Assembly: GCA_964015035.1 (NCBI GenBank) | Contig: CAXHCA010000011.1 | Span: 14,848 to 78,847 of the forward strand | Direction of reading: 5' to 3' | DNA length: 64,000 bases | DNA from: BQJU01 sp964015035 | GTDB taxonomy: Bacteria; Bacteroidota; Bacteroidia; Chitinophagales; Saprospiraceae | Shown: positions 25,171 to 33,928 of the stretch, one piece after another | Layout of the letters: each line of letters starts with the position of its first letter | Numbering within the stretch: the stretch's first letter is position 1 | Program-made: the position numbers and the translations under genes | Notes under the pieces: model-generated | What the model was told of the DNA's origin: nothing | Databases searched by the model: none | The model's input: only the letters and a program-made list of their open reading frames with translations

Positions 25171-26586
25171 CTATTGCAAAATCTCCTCTTTGGTCAACAC
25201 CCGATAATAAGACGTGTCCCGAAAATGGAAATAGGGAGACTCCTGGAAGTAATCGTAATCGAGTGCTCCAAATGGCGTTAAAAAGGCGTTGTTTCTTTTG
25301 AGCAATTCCTCTGAGGGCACATTGGGATCTACGATGATAAAGGTGCGGGTAGAATCCGGGTTTTCCATAGCCGAAAGCATGAGGGTTTCGTAGGAGGAAC
25401 CCCAGGTTAGCATCAGCTTGTGGTGAGGCGTATCTTCACGATCCATCATAAACTTGGTACCCGGATAGGATTTGGTCTTTTCCAGCATGTCTTGGGTCCA
25501 CTGTAAGCGTTCGGTGTACGGTCGGTGAGTTAGTCCAATGTGTAGCAGGCGGACAGCCAGGGTGCCGATGACCAACCAAAGGACGAGGCGCTGTGATTTG
25601 AACGTCGGGAGGATATCAAACACCAAAGGCGTAGCTGCAAAGATGGTTAGGATTTGATAAAAACTTTCCACGTAATATTGATCGGCGCCCCAGAAAAAAG
25701 TACCATTGATGAGGACGAGAAAACCGATGGTGGAGAGGAATACCAACCCTAGTTTGAGCCAGCGTTTGTGTATGATGTAATGGCTCAATACCCAAAAGAA
25801 GAGCGGTGGAAAAAAGTAGTAGTCGGTCACCAGATAGCGCAGGAAATTTTTGGTGCTGCGTACCTGGAAAATGTTGCCAAATTGTTCAAAGATATTTTCC
25901 GAAAGCTTGATCGATCCCGAATCATAATAGTTGGGCGGCATAATGAAGTGTTTGTACCCCAGCACAAGAAAGCAAAATGCCAATACCGCCAGGTAGGGCA
26001 ACTGTTTCCAGTAATCGTTTTCCAAAGCAAAAAAAGCCCAGAGAAAAAGGAAGGGAATAAATGCCAGCGGATGAAAAAATATGATGACGACCACCAAAGG
26101 GAATAAGATGGCCAGTTGCCAGGTCTTTAAGGGTAGCCATTGGCTTAATAGACCGTAGAAAAAGATAATCAAGGCGCATCCTTGTAGCAATTCAGATTGA
26201 ATCCAGTAGAAGGTGTGGGCGGTCAGTAAGGTGAAAAACAACACCAACACCAATCCCATTCGCTCATTTTTTACCCAGCGAACCAATACCCAATACAGCA
26301 AAAATGGATAAATCACAAAGGAGAGGGAATACACCATCAGGACTGCTTTTAGGGGAAGTCCTGATTCGATCGCAATCCAGGGGAATATTTTGGTAGCTGC
26401 AGAGCCAAAGCGGCCCACTTGAATACCCAAATCTTGGTCTTTGATGATGGCAAAGGTTTGAAAAATGGCGTCGGCCATCATCATGCGTTCGAGGTAAAAA
26501 ATACCGGCCATTAAGCCAAGAATGGTGAAGGCAAGGTATCCGGCAATAGCAACCCATTTTGAGGGGAATTGAAAAGTCTGGCGCAT
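25171..26586 (-). CDS. Polytopic membrane protein, GT39/PMT-like glycosyltransferase candidate
   Basis: The 471-residue protein (start at 26586, MRQTFQFPSKWVAIAGYLAF; a longer frame adds a Cys-rich, unlikely leader) has about 9-11 membrane helices and a hydrophilic C-terminal 100 residues. The first loop after helix 1 (MMADAIFQTFAIIKDQD) has acidic residues where GT-C enzymes carry their catalytic Asp. A late segment, TWGSSYETLMLSAMENP, and FIIVDPNVPSEELLKRN lie in the soluble tail. I infer transfer of a sugar from a lipid carrier, but no family-specific motif is decisive. Confidence 0.6.
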   Translation of the reverse strand: MRQTFQFPSKWVAIAGYLAFTILGLMAGIFYLERMMMADAIFQTFAIIKDQDLGIQVGRFGSAATKIFPWIAIESGLPLKAVLMVYSLSFVIYPFLLYWVLVRWVKNERMGLVLVLFFTLLTAHTFYWIQSELLQGCALIIFFYGLLSQWLPLKTWQLAILFPLVVVIIFFHPLAFIPFLFLWAFFALENDYWKQLPYLAVLAFCFLVLGYKHFIMPPNYYDSGSIKLSENIFEQFGNIFQVRSTKNFLRYLVTDYYFFPPLFFWVLSHYIIHKRWLKLGLVFLSTIGFLVLINGTFFWGADQYYVESFYQILTIFAATPLVFDILPTFKSQRLVLWLVIGTLAVRLLHIGLTHRPYTERLQWTQDMLEKTKSYPGTKFMMDREDTPHHKLMLTWGSSYETLMLSAMENPDSTRTFIIVDPNVPSEELLKRNNAFLTPFGALDYDYFQESPYFHFRDTSYYRVLTKEEILQ

Positions 26587-26702
26587 AATACAGGAGCGGC
26601 TGATTGGCCCGCAAGATAGGGATTTTCTGCACCTGCAATTGCACAAATGGCATTTCCTTGCCGGTTTTTGTCAGGATTGGCTATTTTTGCCTTCGAAATA
26701 AG

Positions 26703-26753
26703 GTTCTTTGACCAATCTCCCGGGTATAACCTCAAAGAGATTGGTCAAAGAAC
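26703..26753. repeat. Family II palindromic element, short form (copy ii)
   Basis: A perfect 17-bp inverted repeat GTTCTTTGACCAATCTC (26703-26719) / GAGATTGGTCAAAGAAC (26737-26753) with a 17-nt loop. It sits between two divergent genes, so it cannot simply be a terminator; it ends 14 nt before the DUF5989 start. Confidence 0.8.
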
Positions 26754-26767
26754 ACAAAATAATAACT

Positions 26768-26917
26768 ATGGAATTTCTTAGGGACCTGTGGGGATTTCTT
26801 AAAGAGCGCAAAAAATGGTGGCTAATGCCATTGATCCTGGTGATTTTGCTGATCGGTGTACTGTTGATCTTTGCGGAAAGTTCGGCAATCGGATCCTTTA
26901 TTTACACCCTATTTTAA
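26768..26917 (+). CDS. DUF5989 small membrane protein
   Basis: The 49-residue protein MEFLRDLWGFLKERKKWWLM followed by one membrane helix (PLILVILLIGVLLIFAESSA) and the family ending IGSFIYTLF. This is the typical complete DUF5989, a tiny inner-membrane protein usually found next to SxtJ-like membrane proteins, carbamoyltransferases and SGNH hydrolases. Its function is unknown. It is 3 bp upstream of the SGNH gene, so the two are coupled. The start at 26768 gives the family's normal N-terminus. Confidence 0.9.
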   Translation: MEFLRDLWGFLKERKKWWLMPLILVILLIGVLLIFAESSAIGSFIYTLF

Positions 26918-26920
26918 GCG

Positions 26921-28021
26921 ATGTCAAAAAACAGCCTGGCCATTCGTTTAACGGGATTTGCCATTATCGCTGCGATGATGGTTACGGTGCTTTTGTTGGG
27001 GTTGGAATTGACTTTTCGCTTCAATGGAAAATACAGTCGATCCCAATTTCAGTACGACAATAATCTGATCTGGCGCTTGCGCAAAAATTATGCAGGAACC
27101 AAATCATGGGGGGAGGATCATTTTCCGCTGCGCTTCAATAAATATGGCTTTCGGGGGCCTGATTTTGACCGGCAAAAGCCCCAAAACCGGCAGCGTATCA
27201 TGGTCATTGGTGATTCTTATACCGCAGCTTTAGATGTGCGACTGGAAGACCTATATACCACCAAAATGCAGCAATTGCTCAATCAGGGGGAGGAAAAGTA
27301 TGAGGTGGTCAATGCCAGCAGCCCCGCCTGGGGTACGGATCAGGAGTACATCTACTGGATGACGGAAGGTCGGCAATTTAAACCCGATTATTTGTTATTG
27401 ATGGTGGCGCCCAACGACTTGCGGGAAATGTATATGAAAAAACTGGTGGAACCGACACCCGACGGGCAGGTGAAAATCAATCCGGTGCATTATCCGCGCA
27501 AGGCCAGGATAGGGTGGTGGTGGTCCAATCGCTCCTCCTTTTTTCAATATTTACAAAAAGAAGTCTGGGATACCCACTATGGCCACTTTTACGATATTTT
27601 TGAACACTATCCGGTCAATTTTGGTCAGGGAGATTCCACCAATTGGGACCTGCCACTCTTTCTCAAAGAACCATATCCGGCAGTGGCTGAGGCCAAACAA
27701 CTCTTTCAGGTGTTGATCAAAGAAATGCACGCTTCGGCGGAAGCCATCAATTGTCAGTTGGTGCTTTCTATCATTCCTACCCAGATGGAATTTGACGGTA
27801 CGCTACCCCCTGAAACTCACCAGCCAGGAGCCGTAGCTCAATTGTTGGAAGATGTCGCGAAGGAAGAACAAATTCCTTATCTGAACTTATATCGGGATCT
27901 ACAGGAAAGTGGAGAGGCTTCCCAGCTTTTTTTGGAATGGGATTTCCACATGAATGAAACGGGCAATGACTTTCTGGCCAGACAATTGGCCGACTTTTTC
28001 CAGGCGCACGTCCTTCATTAA
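26921..28021 (+). CDS. Membrane-anchored SGNH/GDSL hydrolase
   Basis: The 366-residue protein has an N-terminal membrane anchor (residues 8-30) and a periplasmic SGNH domain: RIMVIGDSYTAALDV (block I, catalytic Ser), VVNASSPAWGTDQ (block II Gly), LLMVAPNDLREMY (block III Asn) and WDFHMNETGNDFLARQL (block V Asp-x-x-His variant D-F-H). These enzymes add or remove acyl groups on carbohydrates or lipids. Pairing with DUF5989 is a recurring arrangement in exopolysaccharide and modified-sugar loci. The substrate is unknown. Confidence 0.88.
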   Translation: MSKNSLAIRLTGFAIIAAMMVTVLLLGLELTFRFNGKYSRSQFQYDNNLIWRLRKNYAGTKSWGEDHFPLRFNKYGFRGPDFDRQKPQNRQRIMVIGDSYTAALDVRLEDLYTTKMQQLLNQGEEKYEVVNASSPAWGTDQEYIYWMTEGRQFKPDYLLLMVAPNDLREMYMKKLVEPTPDGQVKINPVHYPRKARIGWWWSNRSSFFQYLQKEVWDTHYGHFYDIFEHYPVNFGQGDSTNWDLPLFLKEPYPAVAEAKQLFQVLIKEMHASAEAINCQLVLSIIPTQMEFDGTLPPETHQPGAVAQLLEDVAKEEQIPYLNLYRDLQESGEASQLFLEWDFHMNETGNDFLARQLADFFQAHVLH

Positions 28022-28119
28022 TCACCCTCCGGCGAAAATTCACTAATTTTTTTTAACCCCAAGCAACCATTGCGAGAAAAATGGCGTTCTATTAACCAGA
28101 AAAAACGCACCCCGACTTT

Positions 28120-28127
28120 TATTTTTG
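28120..28127 (+). promoter_or_regulatory. Candidate -7 promoter element (TATTTTTG)
   Basis: Exact TAnnTTTG match ending 23 nt before the ATG of the ACP-like gene at 28151. No -33 TTG at the expected distance. Confidence 0.35.
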
Positions 28128-28150
28128 AATGTTGAAAACAATCTCGCAAA

Positions 28151-28414
28151 ATGACAAATCAGATGGTTTTAAGCCAGGAAGGAATCACTCAGCAACGCAT
28201 CATTGATCTCATCAGTTGGAGTTTGCACATTCCCTCTTCGCAAATTTATCCGTATACCCATTTCCGGGACGATTTGTGCCTGGACAACATTGACCACCTA
28301 TTGCTCATTGTTGCCTTGGAACAGCAATTGGAGGTATACTTGAGTCCGGAAGAAGTGGAGTCCATTGAAACGGTGGAAGATGCACGGATGTTCTTTCAAC
28401 GGTCAGCAGCCTAA
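28151..28414 (+). CDS. Acyl-carrier-protein-like protein without the phosphopantetheine serine
   Basis: The 87-residue protein has ACP length and pattern: helix I (ITQQRIIDLISWSLHIPSSQ), HFRDDLCLDNIDHLLLIVAL EQQLEVYLSPEEVESIETVE, final helix. In ordinary ACPs this site reads LGADSLDTVELVMALEEEF with Ser carrying 4'-phosphopantetheine. Here the D-S-L-D motif is D-N-I-D, so the attachment serine is replaced by Asn and the protein should not carry an acyl chain. It may be a structural or regulatory partner instead. The start at 28151 is well supported by the promoter motif upstream. Confidence 0.75.
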   Translation: MTNQMVLSQEGITQQRIIDLISWSLHIPSSQIYPYTHFRDDLCLDNIDHLLLIVALEQQLEVYLSPEEVESIETVEDARMFFQRSAA

Positions 28415-28455
28415 CCAATTCCAGTATTTTCATTACTTTTATTCCTGATCTGTTA

Positions 28456-28541
28456 AGTGCTTGGTTGGAGGTCAACTTTGGGACTAAGAAACATCTCTTT
28501 TGATGCTTCTCGACAACAAATCCGACCTCCAAACATGAACC
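28456..28541. repeat. Family I palindromic element, subtype Ib (copy g)
   Basis: Left end AGTGCTTGGTTGGAGGTC (28456-28473) followed by AACTTTGGGA; right end ACCTCCAAACATGAAC (28525-28540). It shares the GGTCAAC-TTTGGG stretch with the copies at 37003 and 50640. Confidence 0.75.
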
Positions 28542-28623
28542 AAGGCCGTAGCAACAAGCACAGGTTTTTCCGTAAAAAAATCGGTGCTTGATCTACTGTA
28601 CCACCTTAAACATTAGGAAAAAC

Positions 28624-29223
28624 ATGCCCTACGTCAAGCGAAGAGAAGATCTGAAAAATGTAGCTTATAAACTGGAGATGGACTATCACCCCACCGATGA
28701 ATGGGGGCTATATAATCTCCTTCGTGATTTTCGATTGTTTCGACGTGGGCACCATCGACGCATCACCAACCTTCTATCCAAGAAGAATGCCATGCTAGAT
28801 CTGTCTCTCAACGTATTTGATTATCGATTTGTCATCAGTGCAGGCAATAGCCATCGACGGGTCAATCAAACCGTTTTTTTTGTAGAATCAAAGCAATTGG
28901 GGCTTCCCGACTTTCTGATGCGGCCCGAGACCTTCTTTCACCGGATCGGCGAATACCTGGGGATGCAAGATATTGATTTTGAGGCTTATCCCGACTTTTC
29001 CCGGCGCTACCTGTTGAAAGGCGATAACGAAGAGCACATCCGGGCATCTCTGGGCAATGAAGACTTTCTGCGCTTCTTTTCCATTGAAAAAAACTGGAGT
29101 TTGGAAGGATGCAATTATTTTATGGTGTTTTACCGAAGAAATAAAATTTTGGCACCTGCTGAAATCGAAAAATTTGTAAATAAAGGCATGAATATCTTTG
29201 AAATGTTAAAACTCGATGATTGA
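28624..29223 (+). CDS. Conserved hypothetical protein
   Basis: The 199-residue protein (ATG at 28624, MPYVKRREDLKNVAYKLEMD) is not recognised by name. It looks like a soluble two-part protein: an N-terminal helical/beta region with LLRDFRLFRRGHHRRITNLL, then VFFVESKQLGLPDFLMRPET, IGEYLGMQDIDFEAYPDFSR, RYLLKGDNEEHIRASL and WSLEGCNYFMVFYRRNKIL. Similar uncharacterised proteins with this LPxFxLRPE / DIxFxxxPxFSxxYLL pattern are common in bacteria. It overlaps the downstream acetyltransferase by 8 bp, so they are co-translated. Confidence 0.75.
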   Translation: MPYVKRREDLKNVAYKLEMDYHPTDEWGLYNLLRDFRLFRRGHHRRITNLLSKKNAMLDLSLNVFDYRFVISAGNSHRRVNQTVFFVESKQLGLPDFLMRPETFFHRIGEYLGMQDIDFEAYPDFSRRYLLKGDNEEHIRASLGNEDFLRFFSIEKNWSLEGCNYFMVFYRRNKILAPAEIEKFVNKGMNIFEMLKLDD

Positions 29224-30067
29224 ATGTCGCACCCTCGAAGGTGTTTCTCTAGCTCAATTGGCCGATACTTTCAACAGAGCCTTTAGTGGGTACTTTGTTC
29301 CCATTCAAATGACGGAGGCCTCGTTGCGAGATAAGATGCAGGCCGAACAAACCAACCTGACCTTTTCCGCGGGAGCTTTCTATGATTCACAATTGGTGGG
29401 CATCCTGCTGCAAGGTATTGGCTACTACCATGGCAACTACTGTGCCTACAACGGCGGTACTGGCGTCTTCTCCGAGTTTCGGGGACAAGGCATCACTCAA
29501 CAGATGTATGCCTTTCTGGAGCCTCGACTGAAGAAAGAAGGCATAACAAAGAATTTGTTGGAAGTCATTACCGACAATGAAGCGGCTATTCGGGCCTATC
29601 AAAAGGCGGGTTTTACAATAACCAGAACCTTAGACTGTTTTCGGGGCATGGTCAAAGACTTATCTCGGGAAGCACCCAAGACACTCCGACTCGTGGTAGA
29701 CCCAATCGAGTTTCCCTGGTCATCGGTGGAACGTTTTGGCAATTTTCTTCCTTCCTGGCCCTATACGCTCTCTGCTGCGCAGCGGAGCTTTCCTCACCTA
29801 ACTTCGGTGGTGGGCTTTGAAGGTCATGACTGTGTGGCCTTTGGTCTAATCAACACGGATACGGGGCGAGTATATCAATTTGGCGTTGATCCCGGCCATC
29901 GAAAGAGCGGCATCGGCTACCAGGTTTTTCACAGAATGAGCCAACTGAGCAGTCGCGGGTTGTCGATCCTCAATATAGATCGTGCGGATCAGGAAACCAT
30001 CGATTTTTTAATGAATGTCGGATTGGAAAAATACATTTCACAATATGAAATGGAACGAGAATTGTGA
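29216..30067 (+). CDS. GNAT-family N-acetyltransferase (two GNAT modules)
   Basis: The 283-residue protein has a first GNAT module at about 40-135 with the acetyl-CoA motif TGVFSEFRGQGITQQMYAFL and TDNEAAIRAYQKAGF, and a second, more divergent module at about 190-275 (FGVDPGHRKSGIGYQVFHRM, NIDRADQETIDFLMNVGLE). Double-GNAT proteins of this size acetylate small molecules or proteins; the substrate is not predictable. It starts inside the last codons of the unknown gene, so the two likely act together. Confidence 0.88.
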   Translation: MIECRTLEGVSLAQLADTFNRAFSGYFVPIQMTEASLRDKMQAEQTNLTFSAGAFYDSQLVGILLQGIGYYHGNYCAYNGGTGVFSEFRGQGITQQMYAFLEPRLKKEGITKNLLEVITDNEAAIRAYQKAGFTITRTLDCFRGMVKDLSREAPKTLRLVVDPIEFPWSSVERFGNFLPSWPYTLSAAQRSFPHLTSVVGFEGHDCVAFGLINTDTGRVYQFGVDPGHRKSGIGYQVFHRMSQLSSRGLSILNIDRADQETIDFLMNVGLEKYISQYEMEREL

Positions 30068-30111
30068 TGCAGGGGCAGTAGGGCTAAAAACACCCGTTTG
30101 CGAAAGCTCAA

Positions 30112-30750
30112 TCAATCAATATCCCAGCCGTATTCTTCCCAGTCTTCGGCATAGTCGATATCTGACAATTCAGGAAGTAGGTGGTAAGTATGTCCCAAGG
30201 CGGTAATTTTCTGACGGGTAATGGCGGCTACCTGATCGGTACTCCAGGGCATTTCCTGAAATAATTCTGGGGTAAATTTAGTCATCCCCAGCAGATAATA
30301 CCCTCCATCCATGGCGGGGCCCATGACATAAGGGTGGTGAGCCAGGGCCCGAAAGGCTTCGCGGACAATATCAGCAGAAAGGCTGGCACAGTCACTGCCG
30401 ATGATGATCATTTTTTGGGTGTTCCCTTTGGTCCCTCCATTTTTCCTGGTGGCTTTTTGCCATTCACTAACCCGATTAAAAGCATCCGATATTTTTGTTC
30501 CTAAGTCGCCTTCTACTTGTAACCTTTTCTCAAAATGAGAAGCAGGCCAATTGTCTTTTTCGTCGATGAAGTGACTATAAAACAAATACCTGCGGGCTTC
30601 CACGGTCATGGCTAGGTTGCGGGTATGTCGGAGCAATTCCATGTAGATACGGAGCGCTTGTTCATCGCCCAGGGTCTGGGCCAGGCGGGTTTTGACTTTA
30701 CCCAATTCAGGATTGCGAATAAATAAAATTAGAGCATTCTGACCACTCAT
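30112..30750 (-). CDS. TIGR04282/DUF2064-type glycosyltransferase (CofC/MobA-like fold)
   Basis: The 212-residue protein has the nucleotidyl/glycosyltransferase A-fold start NALILFIRNPELGKVKTRLAQTLG, a TKISDAFNRV segment, the DxD-like IIGSDCASLSADIV and GPAMDGGYYLLGMT. This is the TIGR04282 family, first noted in putative arsenosugar biosynthesis loci, but also widespread elsewhere. No arsenic or radical-SAM partner gene is in the window, so the assignment to arsenosugars is not supported here. Confidence 0.88.
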   Translation of the reverse strand: MSGQNALILFIRNPELGKVKTRLAQTLGDEQALRIYMELLRHTRNLAMTVEARRYLFYSHFIDEKDNWPASHFEKRLQVEGDLGTKISDAFNRVSEWQKATRKNGGTKGNTQKMIIIGSDCASLSADIVREAFRALAHHPYVMGPAMDGGYYLLGMTKFTPELFQEMPWSTDQVAAITRQKITALGHTYHLLPELSDIDYAEDWEEYGWDID

Positions 30751-30814
30751 GCACTGAATATTTCGTTGATGTTAGGCTTTGGGGAAGGACACAATATATC
30801 AATTTATTCCATAC

Positions 30815-30860
30815 ATTGGAAAGAAAAACAACCGGTATTGAGCAGATTCAATACCGGTTG
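30815..30860 (-). terminator. Intrinsic terminator of the TolC-adaptor operon
   Basis: A perfect 13-bp stem CAACCGGTATTGA (30829-30841) / TCAATACCGGTTG (30848-30860) with a 6-nt loop. Read on the minus strand it is followed by TGTTTTTCTTTCC, so it ends transcripts coming from the adaptor gene. Confidence 0.85.
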
Positions 30861-30926
30861 CCGATCAAGCAGAAATCCAATATATCCGGATCTATGCTTC
30901 AAGAATCGAAATCGTTAAGCTATCTT

Positions 30927-32324
30927 TTAGTCATTATTGTCGCCTTTATAAAAATCCTCTTCGTCGGTTTTGATGACTTTGTCGCCTTGTTTCAGCTTGC
31001 GTGAAATGGCGGTATAAGGGCCGGTGACCACTTCTTGCCCGGGTTGCAAGCCGGTGACAATTTGAATATAATCATTATCCTGAATACCGGTTTTGACTTC
31101 AACCATAGCAACGGTATCACTCTGGACGACAAAGACGACTTCCAATTGTTCCGTTTTCTCCGCTTCAGCATCATCTCCTTCTCCTTTTACCAATTTGGCA
31201 TTGTTTTTCTTTTTGTCCTCTTCTTTATCGCGAGTAGTAACCGCTTGGATCGGAACGCTCACTGCGTCGTCAATGGTTTCTGTCCTAATGTCTACCGAAG
31301 CAGACATGCCAGGGCGGAAAGGATGCGGCTTGTTGGGAGAGATCAAATCTTTATAGGAATCGGGATCAATGCTGATGCGCACTTCAAAGTTGGTCACCTG
31401 ATCGCTGGTCAACGCATCGGTATTACTGTTTGTCGACGAATTGGCAATTTGGGTCACTCGTCCTTCAAATTTACGACCTAAATAAGCGTCCACTTCGATT
31501 TCTGTAATGTCGCCCAATGAGACCCTAGGAATATCGTTTTCACTGACATCGACTCTGACCTCCATAGCATTGAGGTTGGCGATGCGCATCATCTCCGTAC
31601 CTTGCATCTGAATGGTACCCACTACGCGTTCACCCTGTTCCACATCAAGGCGGGAAACGATACCGCTCATCGGCGCATAAATGGTGGTTCTACGCAAGCT
31701 GGTGCGAAGTTCTTTTAGTGAAGCTTCGGAGCTGGCAACGGAAAACTCGGCTGCTTTGGCACTTTCTTTAGAGGCGTTGATGCTCGCTTCCGCGGCACGC
31801 AAATTAGCTTCTAAAGCACGCACGTTGGATAATGAGGCATCAAAATCTGCTTCTGAAATTACACCATCCTTTTTGAGTTGCTCATTGCGTTTGTGGATGT
31901 CCAGTGCATTGGTAAGCTGTGCCTGAATCTGTTCTTTTTGCGCCTTAAAATTCTCAATTTGAGAACGAGAATTTGCAAGTTGGGCTTTGGCACTATTGAC
32001 ACCAGCCACACCGCGTTCTACCTGAGATTGGTACGCATCAGGATCGATTTTGGCCAATAGTTGGCCTACTTCCACAGAATCGCCTTCTTCAACCAAGAGC
32101 TCCACAATCTCTCCGGATACATCGGAGCTGATCTTGACTTCTGTTTGTGGAAATACTTTTCCGCTGGCGGCTACCTTTTCAACAATAGTCCGCTTTTCTA
32201 CGGCCTCAACGATGACTCTCTCACCATCTTGGCGGTTACTGCGTTTCCAGAGCATGACCGCTATTAGTAATACGATGACACCTACCAGCAACCAAATGAG
32301 ATAATTATTTTTCCGTTTTGCCAT
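30927..32324 (-). CDS. HlyD/MacA-type periplasmic adaptor of a tripartite efflux pump
   Basis: The 465-residue protein has an N-terminal membrane anchor (residues 7-26), a lipoyl half-motif (KISSDVSGEIVELLVEEGDS VEVGQLLAKID), a long coiled-coil hairpin (about 105-210), a second lipoyl half (TIYAPMSGIVSRLDVEQGER V), beta-barrel and membrane-proximal domains (..IQDNDYIQIVTGLQPGQEVV TGPYTAI). It links an inner-membrane transporter to a TolC channel. A charged insertion (DKEEDKKKNNAKLVKGEGDD) lies near residues 365-390. It follows the TolC gene by 13 bp. The pump itself (ABC or RND) is not adjacent downstream. Confidence 0.92.
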   Translation of the reverse strand: MAKRKNNYLIWLLVGVIVLLIAVMLWKRSNRQDGERVIVEAVEKRTIVEKVAASGKVFPQTEVKISSDVSGEIVELLVEEGDSVEVGQLLAKIDPDAYQSQVERGVAGVNSAKAQLANSRSQIENFKAQKEQIQAQLTNALDIHKRNEQLKKDGVISEADFDASLSNVRALEANLRAAEASINASKESAKAAEFSVASSEASLKELRTSLRRTTIYAPMSGIVSRLDVEQGERVVGTIQMQGTEMMRIANLNAMEVRVDVSENDIPRVSLGDITEIEVDAYLGRKFEGRVTQIANSSTNSNTDALTSDQVTNFEVRISIDPDSYKDLISPNKPHPFRPGMSASVDIRTETIDDAVSVPIQAVTTRDKEEDKKKNNAKLVKGEGDDAEAEKTEQLEVVFVVQSDTVAMVEVKTGIQDNDYIQIVTGLQPGQEVVTGPYTAISRKLKQGDKVIKTDEEDFYKGDNND

Positions 32325-32337
32325 TTTAGTAGTTAGT

Positions 32338-33783
32338 TTAATTTAAAAGAAGTGGTCTTCCTTGGTAAAAGTCAATGATTTTTAGATAAAAGACATATTG
32401 GTATTTAGATCTAATTACTTCTGTTTCTGCCTGGTCGAGATTGTTGCGGGCGGTGGTGTATTCCAGGGAGTTGATCGCGCCAAGATCGAATCGCTTTTGT
32501 GCATTTTCAAAGGCGGCTTCTGCTGCTTCTACCGAGCGTTGTGCCGCTTCGTAAGACCGTTTGCCGGCCCGGGCATTGGCGATGGCACTTTGAATATCTG
32601 TTTTCAGCTGGTTGTTGATTTGTCGGTTGATGACCTCTGCATTTAAGGTAGAGATGCGGGCCCGTTCTACGGCAATGCGGTTGCTGCTATTGCTGTAGAT
32701 CGGTACGGAAAGGCTTAACCCAACAGTTTGTCCAAAGTTTTCATTGATCTGATCAAAGTAGGGCTTGTTGGGGAAACTAACCCCCTCCACTGAAAAGGTG
32801 GTCAATTGGGCAGGCATATTGTCAATCAATACCGGAAATGGATCATCAGCGACAGTCACTGCGTTGTCGGTATTGGGACTTAGAAAATCCTTAGCCACAC
32901 TGGAGTAATTGGAATTCAAACTGCCAAACAAGACCAAACGGGGCACCAAATTGGACTTGGCTATGGCTTCAGAAAGCTGTGCGCTTTGTATCTGTTTTTC
33001 TCCAGATTCTATCTGTGGCTGTGTTTGTCTGGCGGTGTTGTACAGTTCGTTGAGTGTCAACTGATCTGGATCGGCAACTGGAACGACTACGGTAGGCTGT
33101 TCGATGCGAATATCTTCAGTTGGAGGCAACACCAGTAATTGTTTCAGGTTGAGGTATCCATTGTTCACCAGATTTTCTGCATCGATGACCGCTTGTTCAT
33201 CGCGGGCAATTTGTGCAACGAAATCCAAACGCTCATTGGCAGGGCGGGTTCCTGCTTGAATGAGCCGCTCGGTTTGTTTGAGTTGTTCTCGCGATAGTTC
33301 CATACGCTTTTGGGCGTTGGCCAATTGCTCCTGAGCAAGCAGGATATTTAAATAAGCATTGGCCACAGCCAACCCAATATTATTGGCGGTGGATTCAGCA
33401 TCAAGCTTGGAAATTTCCAAATCCAGCTTGCTTTGCTTGATCGAGTTGTTTATTTGGTTGCCACCAAATAGTGTAATCGATGCATCGACAGAGAAACTGT
33501 TAAAACCAATCCCCTGATTCTCAAAGGCATTGGTGGTCGGGTCAATGGTTCTACCAAACTGGTAACCTAAGCTGGCTCGGCCACTTAAGTTAGGTAACCG
33601 GTCAGACGTAGCTTGCTTTTTACTTAATTCGGCATTGCGGATGTCGTATTGCGCCTGTTTAACAGATAAGTTGTTTTGTCGGGCGTATTCAACACATTTT
33701 TGTAAGGACCAAGTAGATTGGGCTTGTGCACTGATGGCCAGCGCACTCAACAGTAAGGTGATCGTAAAGATTTTCTGAATCAT
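32338..33783 (-). CDS. TolC-family outer membrane efflux protein
   Basis: The 481-residue protein has a signal peptide (residues 1-21) and two OEP repeats: WSLQKCVEYARQNNLSVKQA, ..LPNLSGRASLGYQFGRT, long helices with LDLEISKLDAESTANNIGLAVANAYL split over the sequence, and LSVPIYSNSSNRIAVERARI, ALRxRF-like AFENAQKRFDLGAINSLEYT. It forms the trimeric outer-membrane channel of the efflux or export system whose adaptor is encoded next. It is the promoter-proximal gene of the pair. Confidence 0.93.
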   Translation of the reverse strand: MIQKIFTITLLLSALAISAQAQSTWSLQKCVEYARQNNLSVKQAQYDIRNAELSKKQATSDRLPNLSGRASLGYQFGRTIDPTTNAFENQGIGFNSFSVDASITLFGGNQINNSIKQSKLDLEISKLDAESTANNIGLAVANAYLNILLAQEQLANAQKRMELSREQLKQTERLIQAGTRPANERLDFVAQIARDEQAVIDAENLVNNGYLNLKQLLVLPPTEDIRIEQPTVVVPVADPDQLTLNELYNTARQTQPQIESGEKQIQSAQLSEAIAKSNLVPRLVLFGSLNSNYSSVAKDFLSPNTDNAVTVADDPFPVLIDNMPAQLTTFSVEGVSFPNKPYFDQINENFGQTVGLSLSVPIYSNSSNRIAVERARISTLNAEVINRQINNQLKTDIQSAIANARAGKRSYEAAQRSVEAAEAAFENAQKRFDLGAINSLEYTTARNNLDQAETEVIRSKYQYVFYLKIIDFYQGRPLLLN

Positions 33784-33895
33784 GGCATTTTTTGATTAAT
33801 AATTCAAAAAGAGATAGCATTGCCACAATACTAATCAACAACCCATAGACGAACGAATAATTTATATCAAAAGCAAAGAATCTTGGATGAAACTT

Positions 33896-33903
33896 TAACT
33901 TTG
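33896..33903 (+). promoter_or_regulatory. Candidate -7 promoter element (TAACTTTG)
   Basis: Exact TAnnTTTG match ending 25 nt before the ATG of the VWA gene at 33929; no -33 TTG at 17-23 nt. Confidence 0.35.
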
Positions 33904-33928
33904 AGTATCATTTGACTAGAAAATCGGC

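Noticed and set aside
30112..30750. Arsenosugar biosynthesis locus
   Set aside because: The TIGR04282-type gene alone is not enough; no ArsM, ArsS or other arsenic gene is nearby.
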